From contig NZ_JAMZAW010000002.1 of the NCBI RefSeq assembly GCF_024158745.1, forward strand, positions 186,001-250,000: a stretch of DNA of 64,000 bases, read 5' to 3'. The position numbers were made by a program, and so were the translations under genes. Positions 42,633-50,827 of this stretch are shown piece by piece. How positions within the stretch are numbered: the first letter of the stretch is position 1; each line of letters begins with the position of its first letter. A model generated the notes under the pieces. The model made no database searches. It saw only the letters and a list, made by a program, of their open reading frames with translations, and was not told the origin of the DNA. The stretch comes from Paenibacillus tyrphae. GTDB taxonomy: Bacteria > Bacillota > Bacilli > Paenibacillales > NBRC-103111.

Positions 42633-43710
42633 CGGTCTCACCTGTATTCTGAACAACGGTTGCGTCTTCCGTCCTGAAATAAAGATCGACAAACGTTCCC
42701 GGAGCAATCCGGCGATGCTTGTCCTGCTCCGTAATCCTCAGGAGGAACGGCAGCTCTCCCTTCAGCTTGAGCAATACCTCGGTTTCCGAGCCGTAATACG
42801 TTTCCTCCAGCACGAAAGCGCCTTCGATTTTGTTCGTATACGAGTCGTCCTCCGGAGTGAAGCGAATTTTCTCCGGACGTATGGACAAACAGGCTGCATT
42901 CGGATCGTTCGGAGCTTCGACGCGGAAGGTCTCTCCGTTGTCGCATTGAAAAAGATGATCCTGAATCATCCGACCGGGCAGCAAATTCGTCTTTCCGATA
43001 AATCCGGCGACAAATTTCGTTTTCGGATGATTGTAAATTTCGGCCGGTGTGCCTACCTGATGCAGCCTTCCGCGCTTCATGACCGCGATCCGGTCCGATA
43101 AGCTCAAGGCTTCTCCTTGATCGTGCGTGATATAAATAAACGTAATGCCGACTTCCCGCTGCAAATGCTTCAAAACCTTCTGCATATCCTGTCTTAAATG
43201 AAAGTCCAAGGCGGATAGCGGTTCGTCCAGCAGCAAAATATCGGGGCTCGAAATCAACGCTCTGGCCAGAGCCACCCGCTGCTTCTGACCGCCGCTCAGC
43301 TGGTCCGGTCTGCGTTCTGCGAATTCTCGCATGCTCACCATGCCCAGGCTTTCCATCACCCTTTTGGCTATTTCCGCTTTGGCGACTTGCTTGATTTTCA
43401 GAGGATAGGCGACATTCTGAAATACGGTCATATGCGGAAACAAGGCGTAATTTTGAAATACGGTATTGACATTTCGTTTATAGGGAGGCTGGCCGCTTGC
43501 GTTGATCCCTGAAATACGAATCTCTCCGCCGGTAGGATATTCAAATCCGGCGATCATTTTCAGGATGGTCGTTTTTCCACAGCCGCTTGGGCCTATGATC
43601 GAAAAAAATTCGCCTTTGCCGACCGACAGATTCAACCGCTTGATTGCAGTGAAATGTCCGTAATCCTTAACCACATTGATCATTTCCAAGACCGGTTGGC
43701 TATCGTTCAT
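42622..43710 (-). CDS. ABC transporter ATPase (PotA type)
   Basis: A 362-residue ATPase with Walker A GPSGCGKTT near 39-47, signature LSGGQKQRVA, Walker B ILLLDEPLSALD and the switch THDQGEALSLSD. The C-terminal ~120 residues form the TOBE regulatory domain found in PotA and MalK relatives. It energises the two permeases downstream. It follows the binding-protein gene by 55 bp. Confidence 0.95.
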   Translation of the reverse strand: MNDSQPVLEMINVVKDYGHFTAIKRLNLSVGKGEFFSIIGPSGCGKTTILKMIAGFEYPTGGEIRISGINASGQPPYKRNVNTVFQNYALFPHMTVFQNVAYPLKIKQVAKAEIAKRVMESLGMVSMREFAERRPDQLSGGQKQRVALARALISSPDILLLDEPLSALDFHLRQDMQKVLKHLQREVGITFIYITHDQGEALSLSDRIAVMKRGRLHQVGTPAEIYNHPKTKFVAGFIGKTNLLPGRMIQDHLFQCDNGETFRVEAPNDPNAACLSIRPEKIRFTPEDDSYTNKIEGAFVLEETYYGSETEVLLKLKGELPFLLRITEQDKHRRIAPGTFVDLYFRTEDATVVQNTGETDEQ

Positions 43711-43765
43711 GATGATCGTCTTTCCTTTCTTCTATAAAGGGGATGGATGAATTTCACGCACAGCC

Positions 43766-44863
43766 TTAGTTGGCTTTAACCTCGTTCCAAAGCTTAACTC
43801 GTTTTTCGAAGCTTTCCGGAAAAGCCACGTATACCAGACGATTGAAATAGTCCGCATCGTCCATATGGGCGTCTTTCGCCTCTTTTTCCGAGATGTGCTT
43901 AACGGCCTCTTGGTTGACGACCCCATAGCCTGCTTTTTTGACCACCTGCGCCTGCACCTCCGCGGAGATCAGATAGTCGATATAGAGATGAACCAATTCC
44001 GGATTTTGAGCTTTCGCACCAATGGTAACGTTATCAATCCATACCAGCGCTCCTTCTTTGGGAACGACTTCGACGACATCCATTCCCGCTTTTTGCAAAT
44101 CCGTCACCATCGTCGGCCCTTGGGTATATATGGCCCAGGCCTCTCCGCTGGCCATTAAATTTTTTCCGTCTTCAAAGCCCGTATAATAGGAACGGACAAG
44201 CTGCTTTTGCTCGATCAGCTTTTGTTTGACCTGCTGCATTTGATCGTCCGTCAATTGGTAAGGGTCTTTGAATCCGAGCAGCAGGGCGGTCATCGAAATC
44301 TGGTTGTTGGCATCGTCGACCGTGGCGATTTTGCCTTTATAGTTGTCATTCCATAAAACGGACCACGAATCGACGGGCTCCTTGATTTTGTCCCGGTTGA
44401 CGGCCAGAGGCAGCGAGCCCCAGGCGAAGGGAAGGGCGTAAGCTTTTTGCTCGAACGTCACATGCTTCTCGTTCAGTTTGTTCATGTTAGGAATAAGCTG
44501 CGCCGTATTTTTCAACTTGGAAGTGTCAATAGGCTGAAGCAGGTTCAGCTTCTGGTACCGGGTCACGGAACCGCCGTCCATAAAGATCAAATCATAGTTG
44601 ACGGCGCCCGAAGCCGCCTTGGCAAACATTTCGTCGACGCTTCCGGCGTAGGAAACGTTCACCTTGACTCCATATTTTTCCTCGAACGGTTTGACCCATT
44701 CGTCCTCCTGATAGCCCTCCCACGACAAGACGTTCAGCGTCTGCCCTTTGTAGACGGATTCCGGGCCGCCTTGACCGGCTTGTTGACCCGGCTGATTGCT
44801 GCAAGCGGCGAACCAACACATGAGACAAACAACGACAACGATGCGAATTCCAAGTTTAAGCAA
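43766..44863 (-). CDS. Spermidine/putrescine-type ABC substrate-binding lipoprotein
   Basis: A 365-residue lipoprotein; the signal peptide ends in FAAC and the mature part is a PotD-like type II binding protein (LNVLSWEGYQEDEWVKPFEEKYGVKV, YDLIFMDGGSVTRY, YALPFAWGSLPLAVN). These proteins bind polyamines, or in relatives opines and aminoethylphosphonate. The ligand cannot be named. It lies 15 bp after the dehydrogenase gene, which is unusual for a transporter of polyamines and links it to sugar-type enzymes. Confidence 0.93.
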   Translation of the reverse strand: MLKLGIRIVVVVCLMCWFAACSNQPGQQAGQGGPESVYKGQTLNVLSWEGYQEDEWVKPFEEKYGVKVNVSYAGSVDEMFAKAASGAVNYDLIFMDGGSVTRYQKLNLLQPIDTSKLKNTAQLIPNMNKLNEKHVTFEQKAYALPFAWGSLPLAVNRDKIKEPVDSWSVLWNDNYKGKIATVDDANNQISMTALLLGFKDPYQLTDDQMQQVKQKLIEQKQLVRSYYTGFEDGKNLMASGEAWAIYTQGPTMVTDLQKAGMDVVEVVPKEGALVWIDNVTIGAKAQNPELVHLYIDYLISAEVQAQVVKKAGYGVVNQEAVKHISEKEAKDAHMDDADYFNRLVYVAFPESFEKRVKLWNEVKAN

Positions 44864-44878
44864 AGCTTGTCCCCTCCT

Positions 44879-45907
44879 TTATGATCTCCAATCAATGACG
44901 GTCTTGATCGCACAAGAGGAACGACCTTCCTCTAAAAACGCTTTCACTTGTTCCGGCTTAAGCACTTGCCCTACCAACGACTCCATTTCGATATACCCGC
45001 GGCTCACGGCTTCAATCGCTCTCGGCCAAACGGACGGCGCGTTCGTACGCCCGTAGATCGTCAAATTTTTGAGAATAATTTCCCGGTGAGGGAATGCTCT
45101 CGTCTCGCTATCCTTGAATCCATACAAGATAATTCTGCCGCCGATTTTCGCGTACCTGACTGCGGCCTGCACCGTCTCCGACAGCCCCACGGCATCGATC
45201 ACAAGGTCGAAGCCTTGGGTATGGATGTAATCGTCCGTTTGTTCGACAGCTTTCATGTTAACGCTTTCAATAATGGTAGCGGCTCCCGCTTTCTTTAACC
45301 ATTCCACCCGCTCCGGCAGCTTATAGACGACCGTTACGGCAGCAGCTCCTCTCATTCGGGCAATCTGGGTAAAATATAAGGCCGCCGGGCCGTCCCCAAA
45401 AACAAGCACTTTATCGCAGGCCTTCACCCCCGCAGCCTCAACCGCTCCGAACGGGCACGTCATCGGCTCAAACACCGCGGCCGCCAGGTCGCTCATCGTA
45501 TCTGGTATGCGATGGACGCATCGTGCGGGAACGACCGCATAATCGGCCCAACCGCCGTTCATATTGATTCCGAGCTCGCGGTAGTTGAAACAAAATTCCG
45601 GCTTTCCGGACTGGCAGGAGAGGCAAGCTTCACAAGGGACGGCCGGGTCGATGACGACCCGTTCCCCTTCGCGCAAAGCGGCTTGCGCATTGCCGATTTT
45701 CACCACCGTCCCGGTCAGCTCATGTCCTAAAATATAAGGAGGCCTGTACGGAAATTTCCCTTGAAAAATTTCTTGATCCGTCGCACAGATTCCCGAATAA
45801 GACACTTTAACCAGCACTTCATCGTTCTTCACTTCCGGTACGGGGACGAGGCGTAGCTGAAGAACGCCCGGCCCTTCCCATACAAGCGCGCGCATCGTTT
45901 CCGGCAT
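44879..45907 (-). CDS. Zinc-dependent medium-chain alcohol/polyol dehydrogenase
   Basis: A 342-residue MDR dehydrogenase of the sorbitol/threonine dehydrogenase type. The catalytic zinc region is YSGICATDQE with GHELTGTV; the structural zinc ligands are the four cysteines of CEACLSCQSGKPEFC. The Rossmann loop is FGDGPAAL. It should oxidise a secondary alcohol of a polyol or sugar acid with NAD(P). The start at 45907 (MPETMRALVWEGPG) has GAGGAGG nine bases upstream; the long upstream extension in the same frame is not translated. It is 19 bp after the enolase-superfamily gene. Confidence 0.94.
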   Translation of the reverse strand: MPETMRALVWEGPGVLQLRLVPVPEVKNDEVLVKVSYSGICATDQEIFQGKFPYRPPYILGHELTGTVVKIGNAQAALREGERVVIDPAVPCEACLSCQSGKPEFCFNYRELGINMNGGWADYAVVPARCVHRIPDTMSDLAAAVFEPMTCPFGAVEAAGVKACDKVLVFGDGPAALYFTQIARMRGAAAVTVVYKLPERVEWLKKAGAATIIESVNMKAVEQTDDYIHTQGFDLVIDAVGLSETVQAAVRYAKIGGRIILYGFKDSETRAFPHREIILKNLTIYGRTNAPSVWPRAIEAVSRGYIEMESLVGQVLKPEQVKAFLEEGRSSCAIKTVIDWRS

Positions 45908-45926
45908 GGATGGAAGCCTCCTCTTG

Positions 45927-47087
45927 TTAAAGTAGCATGCCGATTCGAGGCTGGTAATTTTCCCCGCTCTCGTCGTCATAGAACACCATCTCGCGGATCT
46001 CCTCTTTTGCCAGCCCGTTGAAATCAGGCGCCAGTTCCACCCCAAGTCCCGGGGCATCGCTTAAAGCGAGCTTTCCGTTGCGGAAGCTTAACGGGTTCTT
46101 CAATACGTCGGACGTATACCATCCGTAATGGGTATCGTTGGCAAACGGGAAGTTTCTCGAAGCCGCAATCAGATGGGCATTGGCCAGCGTCGCAATCCCC
46201 GTTTCCGCCCACGAGCCCGTCACGCACCAGATTCCGCAGCTGTTAGCCAATTCCACGATTTGCTTTGCTTTCAGAAGTCCGCCCGCTTCCGAAGGATAGA
46301 CCGTAAAGGCCGCAACCGCCCGCTTTTCGATCAATCGGAGGGCCGTATCGAACGTGGTGCAGGATTCGTCCGCCGTAATGGGAACGGGAACCGATTTGCT
46401 TACGGTGGCCAATCCGTCGATATCGTAGTAAGGAATAGGCTGTTCCACCAGCTGCAGATCGTATTCGGCCATTCGGTTAATCGCTTTAATTGCGCTGCTT
46501 ACGCTCCAAATCTGGTTGGCGTCGATCCGCAGCTTTACCTTCGGACCTACGGCCCGTCGAATTTCTTGAATTCTGCGCGTATCCAGATCGATATCTCTGC
46601 CGACCTTGATCTTAATTTCATCATAGCCTTGGGCGACGATCTCCTCGGCTTCCTTGGCGTTGACCAACGGATCGTCGATGAACAAGTATCCGGAGAAGGA
46701 AACCTCCTTCCGGTACAGCCCCCCAAGCAAATTGTATACCGGTGTGTTCAATAATTTCGCTTTCAAATCCAGTAAGGCGATATCGATGCCGGCCAACGCG
46801 TAGTATCCAATCTGCGACCAGTTTAGAATGTATTCCTCCAGCTGATGCAAGATCAGTTCCGTCTGCATCGGGTCTTTGCCGATCAGAAACGGTTTAAATT
46901 CTTTTTCCACAATCGTCTGGATCGTTGAGATCGTAGGTCCTACACACTCGCCATATCCGATAACGCCTTCATCCGTGACCAGTTGAACGATTAATGCCGG
47001 AGCATTCTTTCGGGTACCGCCCGACCACTTGGCCGGTTTCTTGAAAGGAATCAGTACAGGCGTTGTAATTACATCTTTAATGAACAT
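45927..47087 (-). CDS. Enolase superfamily enzyme (mandelate racemase / muconate lactonizing type), atypical active site
   Basis: A 386-residue enzyme with the N-terminal capping domain and C-terminal barrel. The first acid-base pair KIKV (KxK), metal ligands in RIDANQIW, LVEQPI and TADES are all present, so it can abstract a proton next to a carboxylate. The position of the second catalytic lysine, K-x2-K-x-GG in relatives such as YkfB (54061-55164), reads VYPSEAGG, with both lysines replaced. This suggests an unusual reaction, perhaps a dehydratase or epimerase of a sugar acid or amino acid derivative. Promoter-proximal gene of the operon; AAAGGAGAG site upstream. Confidence 0.92.
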   Translation of the reverse strand: MFIKDVITTPVLIPFKKPAKWSGGTRKNAPALIVQLVTDEGVIGYGECVGPTISTIQTIVEKEFKPFLIGKDPMQTELILHQLEEYILNWSQIGYYALAGIDIALLDLKAKLLNTPVYNLLGGLYRKEVSFSGYLFIDDPLVNAKEAEEIVAQGYDEIKIKVGRDIDLDTRRIQEIRRAVGPKVKLRIDANQIWSVSSAIKAINRMAEYDLQLVEQPIPYYDIDGLATVSKSVPVPITADESCTTFDTALRLIEKRAVAAFTVYPSEAGGLLKAKQIVELANSCGIWCVTGSWAETGIATLANAHLIAASRNFPFANDTHYGWYTSDVLKNPLSFRNGKLALSDAPGLGVELAPDFNGLAKEEIREMVFYDDESGENYQPRIGMLL

Positions 47088-47136
47088 ACCATATCTCTCC
47101 TTTGTCGTGTGGTAAGAACAATTTGAGGATGATGTA

Positions 47137-47166
47137 AGTATATTTTACCGACGAATTAATTGTCAA
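47137..47166 (-). promoter_or_regulatory. Promoter of the eight-gene catabolic operon
   Basis: On the minus strand TTGACA (47161-47166), an 18-base spacer and TATACT (47137-47142) form a strong sigma-A promoter 50 bp before the enolase-superfamily start. The -35 box lies inside operator copy one, so the GntR protein could block it directly. Confidence 0.7.
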
Positions 47167-47182
47167 CAATATTGTTAACAAT
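47159..47182. promoter_or_regulatory. Tandem GntR operators
   Basis: Two directly adjacent 12-mers, ATTGTCAACAAT (47159-47170) and ATTGTTAACAAT (47171-47182); the second is a perfect palindrome. The TTGTnnACAA form is typical for GntR/FadR-subfamily sites. They cover the -35 region of the catabolic operon. Confidence 0.75.
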
Positions 47183-47211
47183 TTTATTTCAAATTTTTTT
47201 AGCGATATTGA

Positions 47212-47240
47212 TTGTTCCCTATTTAAGATCATAGTATAAT
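47212..47240 (+). promoter_or_regulatory. Promoter of the gntR gene
   Basis: TTGTTC (47212-47217), a 17-base spacer and a consensus TATAAT (47235-47240), 122 bp before the GTG start. Confidence 0.65.
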
Positions 47241-47251
47241 CACGTATTGTC

Positions 47252-47263
47252 ATTGTCAACAAT
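47252..47263. promoter_or_regulatory. Third GntR operator, downstream of the gntR promoter
   Basis: ATTGTCAACAAT, identical to operator copy one, starts 12 bases after the -10 box of the gntR promoter, a position that fits autorepression. Confidence 0.7.
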
Positions 47264-47361
47264 AACGTATAAGTTGATTTTGATTATATACAATAATCTT
47301 TTTTATTGTATAATTAAGGGAGCAAAGCTATTGAGCTTGGGTCTATTAGGAGGAAAACCAT

Positions 47362-48003
47362 GTGAAGAATCAATTTCGCTTCTCGGTCAAAAAAACAGAT
47401 ACGCTAAGAAATCAAATTTATCAAGATATTAAGGATGCGATCATTCAAGGGAAGCTCAAGCCGGGGCAACGACTGCGCGAGGCGGATCTTTCCGAAGAAA
47501 TGGGTGTCAGCCGCGGCCCGATCCGCGAGGCGATTTTACTGCTGGAACGCGAAGGGCTACTGGTGACCCAGCCCCATCGGGAAACGACCGTAACTACCGT
47601 GGATAAGGATGAAGTGCTGGATTTATTAAATCCGCTTCGGGTGCTGCTCGAATCTTTTTGTATTCAAAAAATATTGCCTCATCTGACGGATGCCCATTTC
47701 GCCGAGCTGACGGACATCCTGAACGGACTCATCGACTCCTGCGAAAAGAATGATTTGGAGCAAGTGGTCAAAAAAGATTTGCAGTTTCATGAGTACCTGA
47801 TTTCTTTAACCCATGAGCCCTATTTGCAGACCCTCTGGTCCGGAGTCTCTTCGCGCATCGTATTTCACTTTATGTCGAACTCGCAAATGCATCGCGAGAA
47901 TAATTTTGCGAAGCTCATCGAAGAGCACCAGGCGCTGCTGAACGCGTTAAAGACAAAAGAATGGCCTGTTGTTGAAGAAGAGTTGAAAAAACACATCTAT
48001 TAA
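47362..48003 (+). CDS. GntR family regulator (FCD subfamily)
   Basis: A 213-residue regulator with the GntR winged helix (LRNQIYQDIKDAIIQGKLKPGQRLREADL, then EMGVSRGPIREAILLLEREG) and an all-helical FCD effector domain with metal-binding-type residues (FHEYLISLTHEPYL, HQALLNAL). The start is GTG at 47362, preceded by AGGAGG at eight bases; an ATG two bases earlier runs straight into a stop. It is divergent from the catabolic operon and likely represses it until the substrate or an intermediate binds. Confidence 0.94.
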   Translation: MKNQFRFSVKKTDTLRNQIYQDIKDAIIQGKLKPGQRLREADLSEEMGVSRGPIREAILLLEREGLLVTQPHRETTVTTVDKDEVLDLLNPLRVLLESFCIQKILPHLTDAHFAELTDILNGLIDSCEKNDLEQVVKKDLQFHEYLISLTHEPYLQTLWSGVSSRIVFHFMSNSQMHRENNFAKLIEEHQALLNALKTKEWPVVEEELKKHIY

Positions 48004-48008
48004 AAAAT

Positions 48009-48052
48009 CGATCGTCCTCCAAGCCAAGAAGGTATGGAGGGCGATTGCTTTT
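48009..48052 (+). terminator. Terminator of the gntR gene
   Basis: ATCGTCCTCC (48011-48020) and GGAGGGCGAT (48036-48045), one mismatch, followed by TGCTTTT. The remaining gap to the lipoprotein gene shows only its ribosome binding site. Confidence 0.7.
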
Positions 48053-48265
48053 CCCACGTAGTCAATTAACCGCGCCTCTATTCGCTCTGCCTCATAAAGG
48101 CCCCAGCCCACTTTCTGACAAGTAGTTCTCTAGTAGGATATTCGTTCCATTAGATTATGAAATTCGACACGATTTACCAATCATTCCTTTTCAAATCTAT
48201 TTTTTTGTAATAGAATAAGCAATGTTGCAAAAATAGAGTCAGATTTGGAGAGGGGATCAACACAG

Positions 48266-49327
48266 ATGTACAGGAAGAAAATTGCACTTGCACTTTGCGC
48301 GCTGCTGGTTGTAATGGCAGTCCTCGCCGGCTGCGGAGCAAAACCGGCACCGAAGGAAACGCTGGAGAAGGCGTTCCAGACGGCTGCGGATATGAAATCG
48401 GCTGATTATAAAATGACTTTCGCCATGAACATGGACTTCCCTGCCGACGCTTTGGAAGAAAATCCGCAGCTTGCCGTAACGGCGCAAATGCTGAAAAACA
48501 TGGAAGTGGCCGTAACCGGCGCTTACCAGCAAGAACCGTTCCAGATGGAAATGAACATCGAAGCCAAGCTCAAAGGCGATATGGCGATGAACATCAATCT
48601 GCCGATCGTAATGACCGACCAAAAAATTTGGGTGAAGGTACCGAACATTCCGATGCTGCCGCTGCCGAAAGATGTAGTAGGCAAATTTGTGGAGCTTGAT
48701 CCGAAGGAACTGGCGAAGCAATCCGACCAAAAAGTGAATTTCGACGCCGCTACCATCAAGAAGCAGCAGGAGCTGGGCCAAGAAATCGGCAAAATCTTCT
48801 TCAAGCACGTGGACGAGAAAACGTTCCTCTCCTCTGTTGACAAGAAGGATGCCAAGCTGCCGGAAACGGTTGAAGCGAACCAAATCGTTAAATTCGCGGT
48901 TACGAACGAAAACCTGGAGCCGTTCATCACGACCGTCGCCGAGAAAGTACTGCCGGAAGTGCTCGATCTGATGATGAGCGACAAATACGCGAAAGTGTTT
49001 GACTTCAAGAAAGAAGACCTGGAGCAAGCGAAGAAAGATTTGACGGCCAATTCCGGAGACAAGCTCAAATCCGAAATCGCCAAAATGAAGGAAGACGTGA
49101 AAATCAAGGACCTGCAAATCACGACAGCCGTCAACAAAAAAGGATTCCCGGTTTACCACGATGTAAACGTAGGCCTGGAAGTCAAAGAAAATGGCAAGTC
49201 GTCTCAAATCGGCGCCAACATCAAGGCGGAATACTCCAAGATCAACGAAAAGCCGGAGTTCAAGATCGGCATCCCGAAAGACGTTATTACCCTCGAGCAG
49301 CTGATGGCCAAAACAAACGGCATGTAA
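48266..49327 (+). CDS. Lipoprotein, LolA-like/DUF6612-type, function unknown
   Basis: A 353-residue lipoprotein: signal peptide MYRKKIALALCALLVVMAVLAGC with lipobox LAGC. The mature part starts with a helix (KETLEKAFQTAADMKSADYKMTF) and continues with many amphipathic beta strands rich in methionine (MNIEAKLKGDMAMNINLPIV), the pattern of convex LolA/LppX-like beta sheets in Bacillota surface lipoproteins. It may bind lipid or act as a sensor or chaperone at the outer face of the membrane. Start at 48266 with GGAGAGGGG ten bases upstream. Single gene with its own terminator. Confidence 0.85.
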   Translation: MYRKKIALALCALLVVMAVLAGCGAKPAPKETLEKAFQTAADMKSADYKMTFAMNMDFPADALEENPQLAVTAQMLKNMEVAVTGAYQQEPFQMEMNIEAKLKGDMAMNINLPIVMTDQKIWVKVPNIPMLPLPKDVVGKFVELDPKELAKQSDQKVNFDAATIKKQQELGQEIGKIFFKHVDEKTFLSSVDKKDAKLPETVEANQIVKFAVTNENLEPFITTVAEKVLPEVLDLMMSDKYAKVFDFKKEDLEQAKKDLTANSGDKLKSEIAKMKEDVKIKDLQITTAVNKKGFPVYHDVNVGLEVKENGKSSQIGANIKAEYSKINEKPEFKIGIPKDVITLEQLMAKTNGM

Positions 49328-49334
49328 TTCAACG

Positions 49335-49371
49335 CAAAAGCCGCGCCTCTAATCGGAGACGCGGCTTTTTT
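49335..49371. terminator. Terminator after the lipoprotein gene
   Basis: AAAAGCCGCGCCTC and GAGACGCGGCTTTTTT form a long stem with one mismatch and a TTTTTT tail. Because of the AAAA on the other side it may also stop the symporter transcript coming from the right. Confidence 0.9.
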
Positions 49372-49415
49372 GTACATAGAATCGGCTCTTCTTGGAAAAT
49401 CTAGCACTAGCGGAC

Positions 49416-50702
49416 TTAGGCCGTCGGCTTCAGCGCTTGCTTCGACGTTTCCTTGACTGTAGCGGCGTAAGCCTGTCCTTTTTGCTTGTCGTATTGCCCT
49501 TCCCACTTGGACATGACTACCGCTGCCAGCGAGTTGCCAAGCACATTGACGACCGTGCGGGCCATGTCGAGAAGGCGGTCAATCCCGGCAATGAAAGCGA
49601 GTCCCTCGACGGGAATCCCCACCGAACCGAGCGTCGCAAGCAGGACAACGAACGAAACTCCCGGCACGCCGGCAATACCTTTGGACGTGACCATCAGCAC
49701 GAGCATCAGCGTAATTTGCGTGCTGATCGGCATGTGGATGCCGTACATCTGAGCGATGAACAGCGCGGCAAGCGCCTGATACAAGGTCGACCCGTCAAGA
49801 TTAAACGAATAGCCGGTCGGGACGACAAACGACGTAATTGCTTTAGGACAGCCGAACTTTTCCATTTTCTCCATCACTTTAGGCATGACCGATTCGGAGC
49901 TGGCCGTGGAGTAGGCGAGAATGATTTCGTCCTTAAGCAGCTTGATGATCGTCCAAATGCTGGTACCGGACATTTTGGCAATTGCCCCGAGCACGACGAA
50001 AATAAAGAACAACATGCTGGCATAGACGACAATGACGAGCTTGCCAAGCGGAATAAGCGAGCTTACGCCGAATTTGGCAACGGTGACGCCGATCAAGGCG
50101 AATACCCCGAACGGTGCGAATTTCATTACTTGATTCGTAACCCAGAACATCGTGTCGGCAACGCCATGGAAGAAGCTAAGCACCGGTTTGCCGCGTTCTC
50201 CGATGGCCGCAACGCCAAGTCCGAACATGACGGAGAAGAAAATGATCGCGAGCATATCGCCGTTCATCAAAGATTCGAAGATGTTTTTCGGTACGATATT
50301 CACAAATGTGCTGGCGATGCTGTGGCTTGCTTTCTCTGCCGTATCGACATAGGTTTTGATATCGGTTTTCGCGAGGTGCGACATATCGATGCCGGCGCCC
50401 GGCTTGAAGATGTTGGCAAACAGCAGGCCGACGATAATGGCAATTGTGGTAACGATTTCAAAATACAAGATCGTTTTACCGCCAAGCTTGCCCAGCTTCT
50501 TGATATCTCCTACCCCGGCGATACCGACAATAAGCGAAGAAATAACGATCGGAACGACGATCATTTTGATCAAGCGGATGAAGATATCTCCAACCGGCTT
50601 CAGGTACGTTTCGACAGCGGGATTCCCGTAAAAAATGGCTCCGACGGCTATCCCAAGCATCAAACCGATCACGATTTGCAGAGCCAATCCGAATTTTTTC
50701 AT
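49416..50702 (-). CDS. Glutamate/dicarboxylate:cation symporter (DAACS family)
   Basis: A 428-residue secondary transporter of the GltT/GltP/DctP family. Signature parts are ILAYSTASSESVMPKVMEKME (hairpin 1 serines), SFVVPTGYSFNLDGSTLYQALAALFIAQ (helix 7) and GIAGVPGVSFVVLLATLGSVGIP followed by AGIDRLLDMARTVVNVLGN, where the substrate-binding aspartate and asparagine lie. It imports glutamate, aspartate or C4-dicarboxylates. Start at 50702 with GAGGAGG. It is divergent from a GlnK/GlnL-type pair 126 bp away, which probably controls it. Confidence 0.95.
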   Translation of the reverse strand: MKKFGLALQIVIGLMLGIAVGAIFYGNPAVETYLKPVGDIFIRLIKMIVVPIVISSLIVGIAGVGDIKKLGKLGGKTILYFEIVTTIAIIVGLLFANIFKPGAGIDMSHLAKTDIKTYVDTAEKASHSIASTFVNIVPKNIFESLMNGDMLAIIFFSVMFGLGVAAIGERGKPVLSFFHGVADTMFWVTNQVMKFAPFGVFALIGVTVAKFGVSSLIPLGKLVIVVYASMLFFIFVVLGAIAKMSGTSIWTIIKLLKDEIILAYSTASSESVMPKVMEKMEKFGCPKAITSFVVPTGYSFNLDGSTLYQALAALFIAQMYGIHMPISTQITLMLVLMVTSKGIAGVPGVSFVVLLATLGSVGIPVEGLAFIAGIDRLLDMARTVVNVLGNSLAAVVMSKWEGQYDKQKGQAYAATVKETSKQALKPTA

Positions 50703-50827
50703 GTCTGTTTCCTCCTCTTTTGTTACTAAAAGCGCTTCCAAATCAGGGGCGTCTGTGAAATAATAGGTTTGAGTAATATCATATGGACCGTCTACACTAA
50801 ACTACAAAAACCTACAGTTGCGAGTTG

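Noticed and set aside
45908-46057. 50-residue N-terminal extension of the zinc dehydrogenase
   Set aside because: It would overlap the 3' end of the enolase-superfamily gene, and the translated sequence is unlike any dehydrogenase start; the internal ATG has a perfect ribosome binding site.
49392-50729. 445-codon open frame on the plus strand opposite the glutamate symporter
   Set aside because: Its codons mirror the third-position GC bias of the minus-strand gene, it is rich in His, Arg, Asp and Asn without any fold pattern, and it lacks a ribosome binding site.
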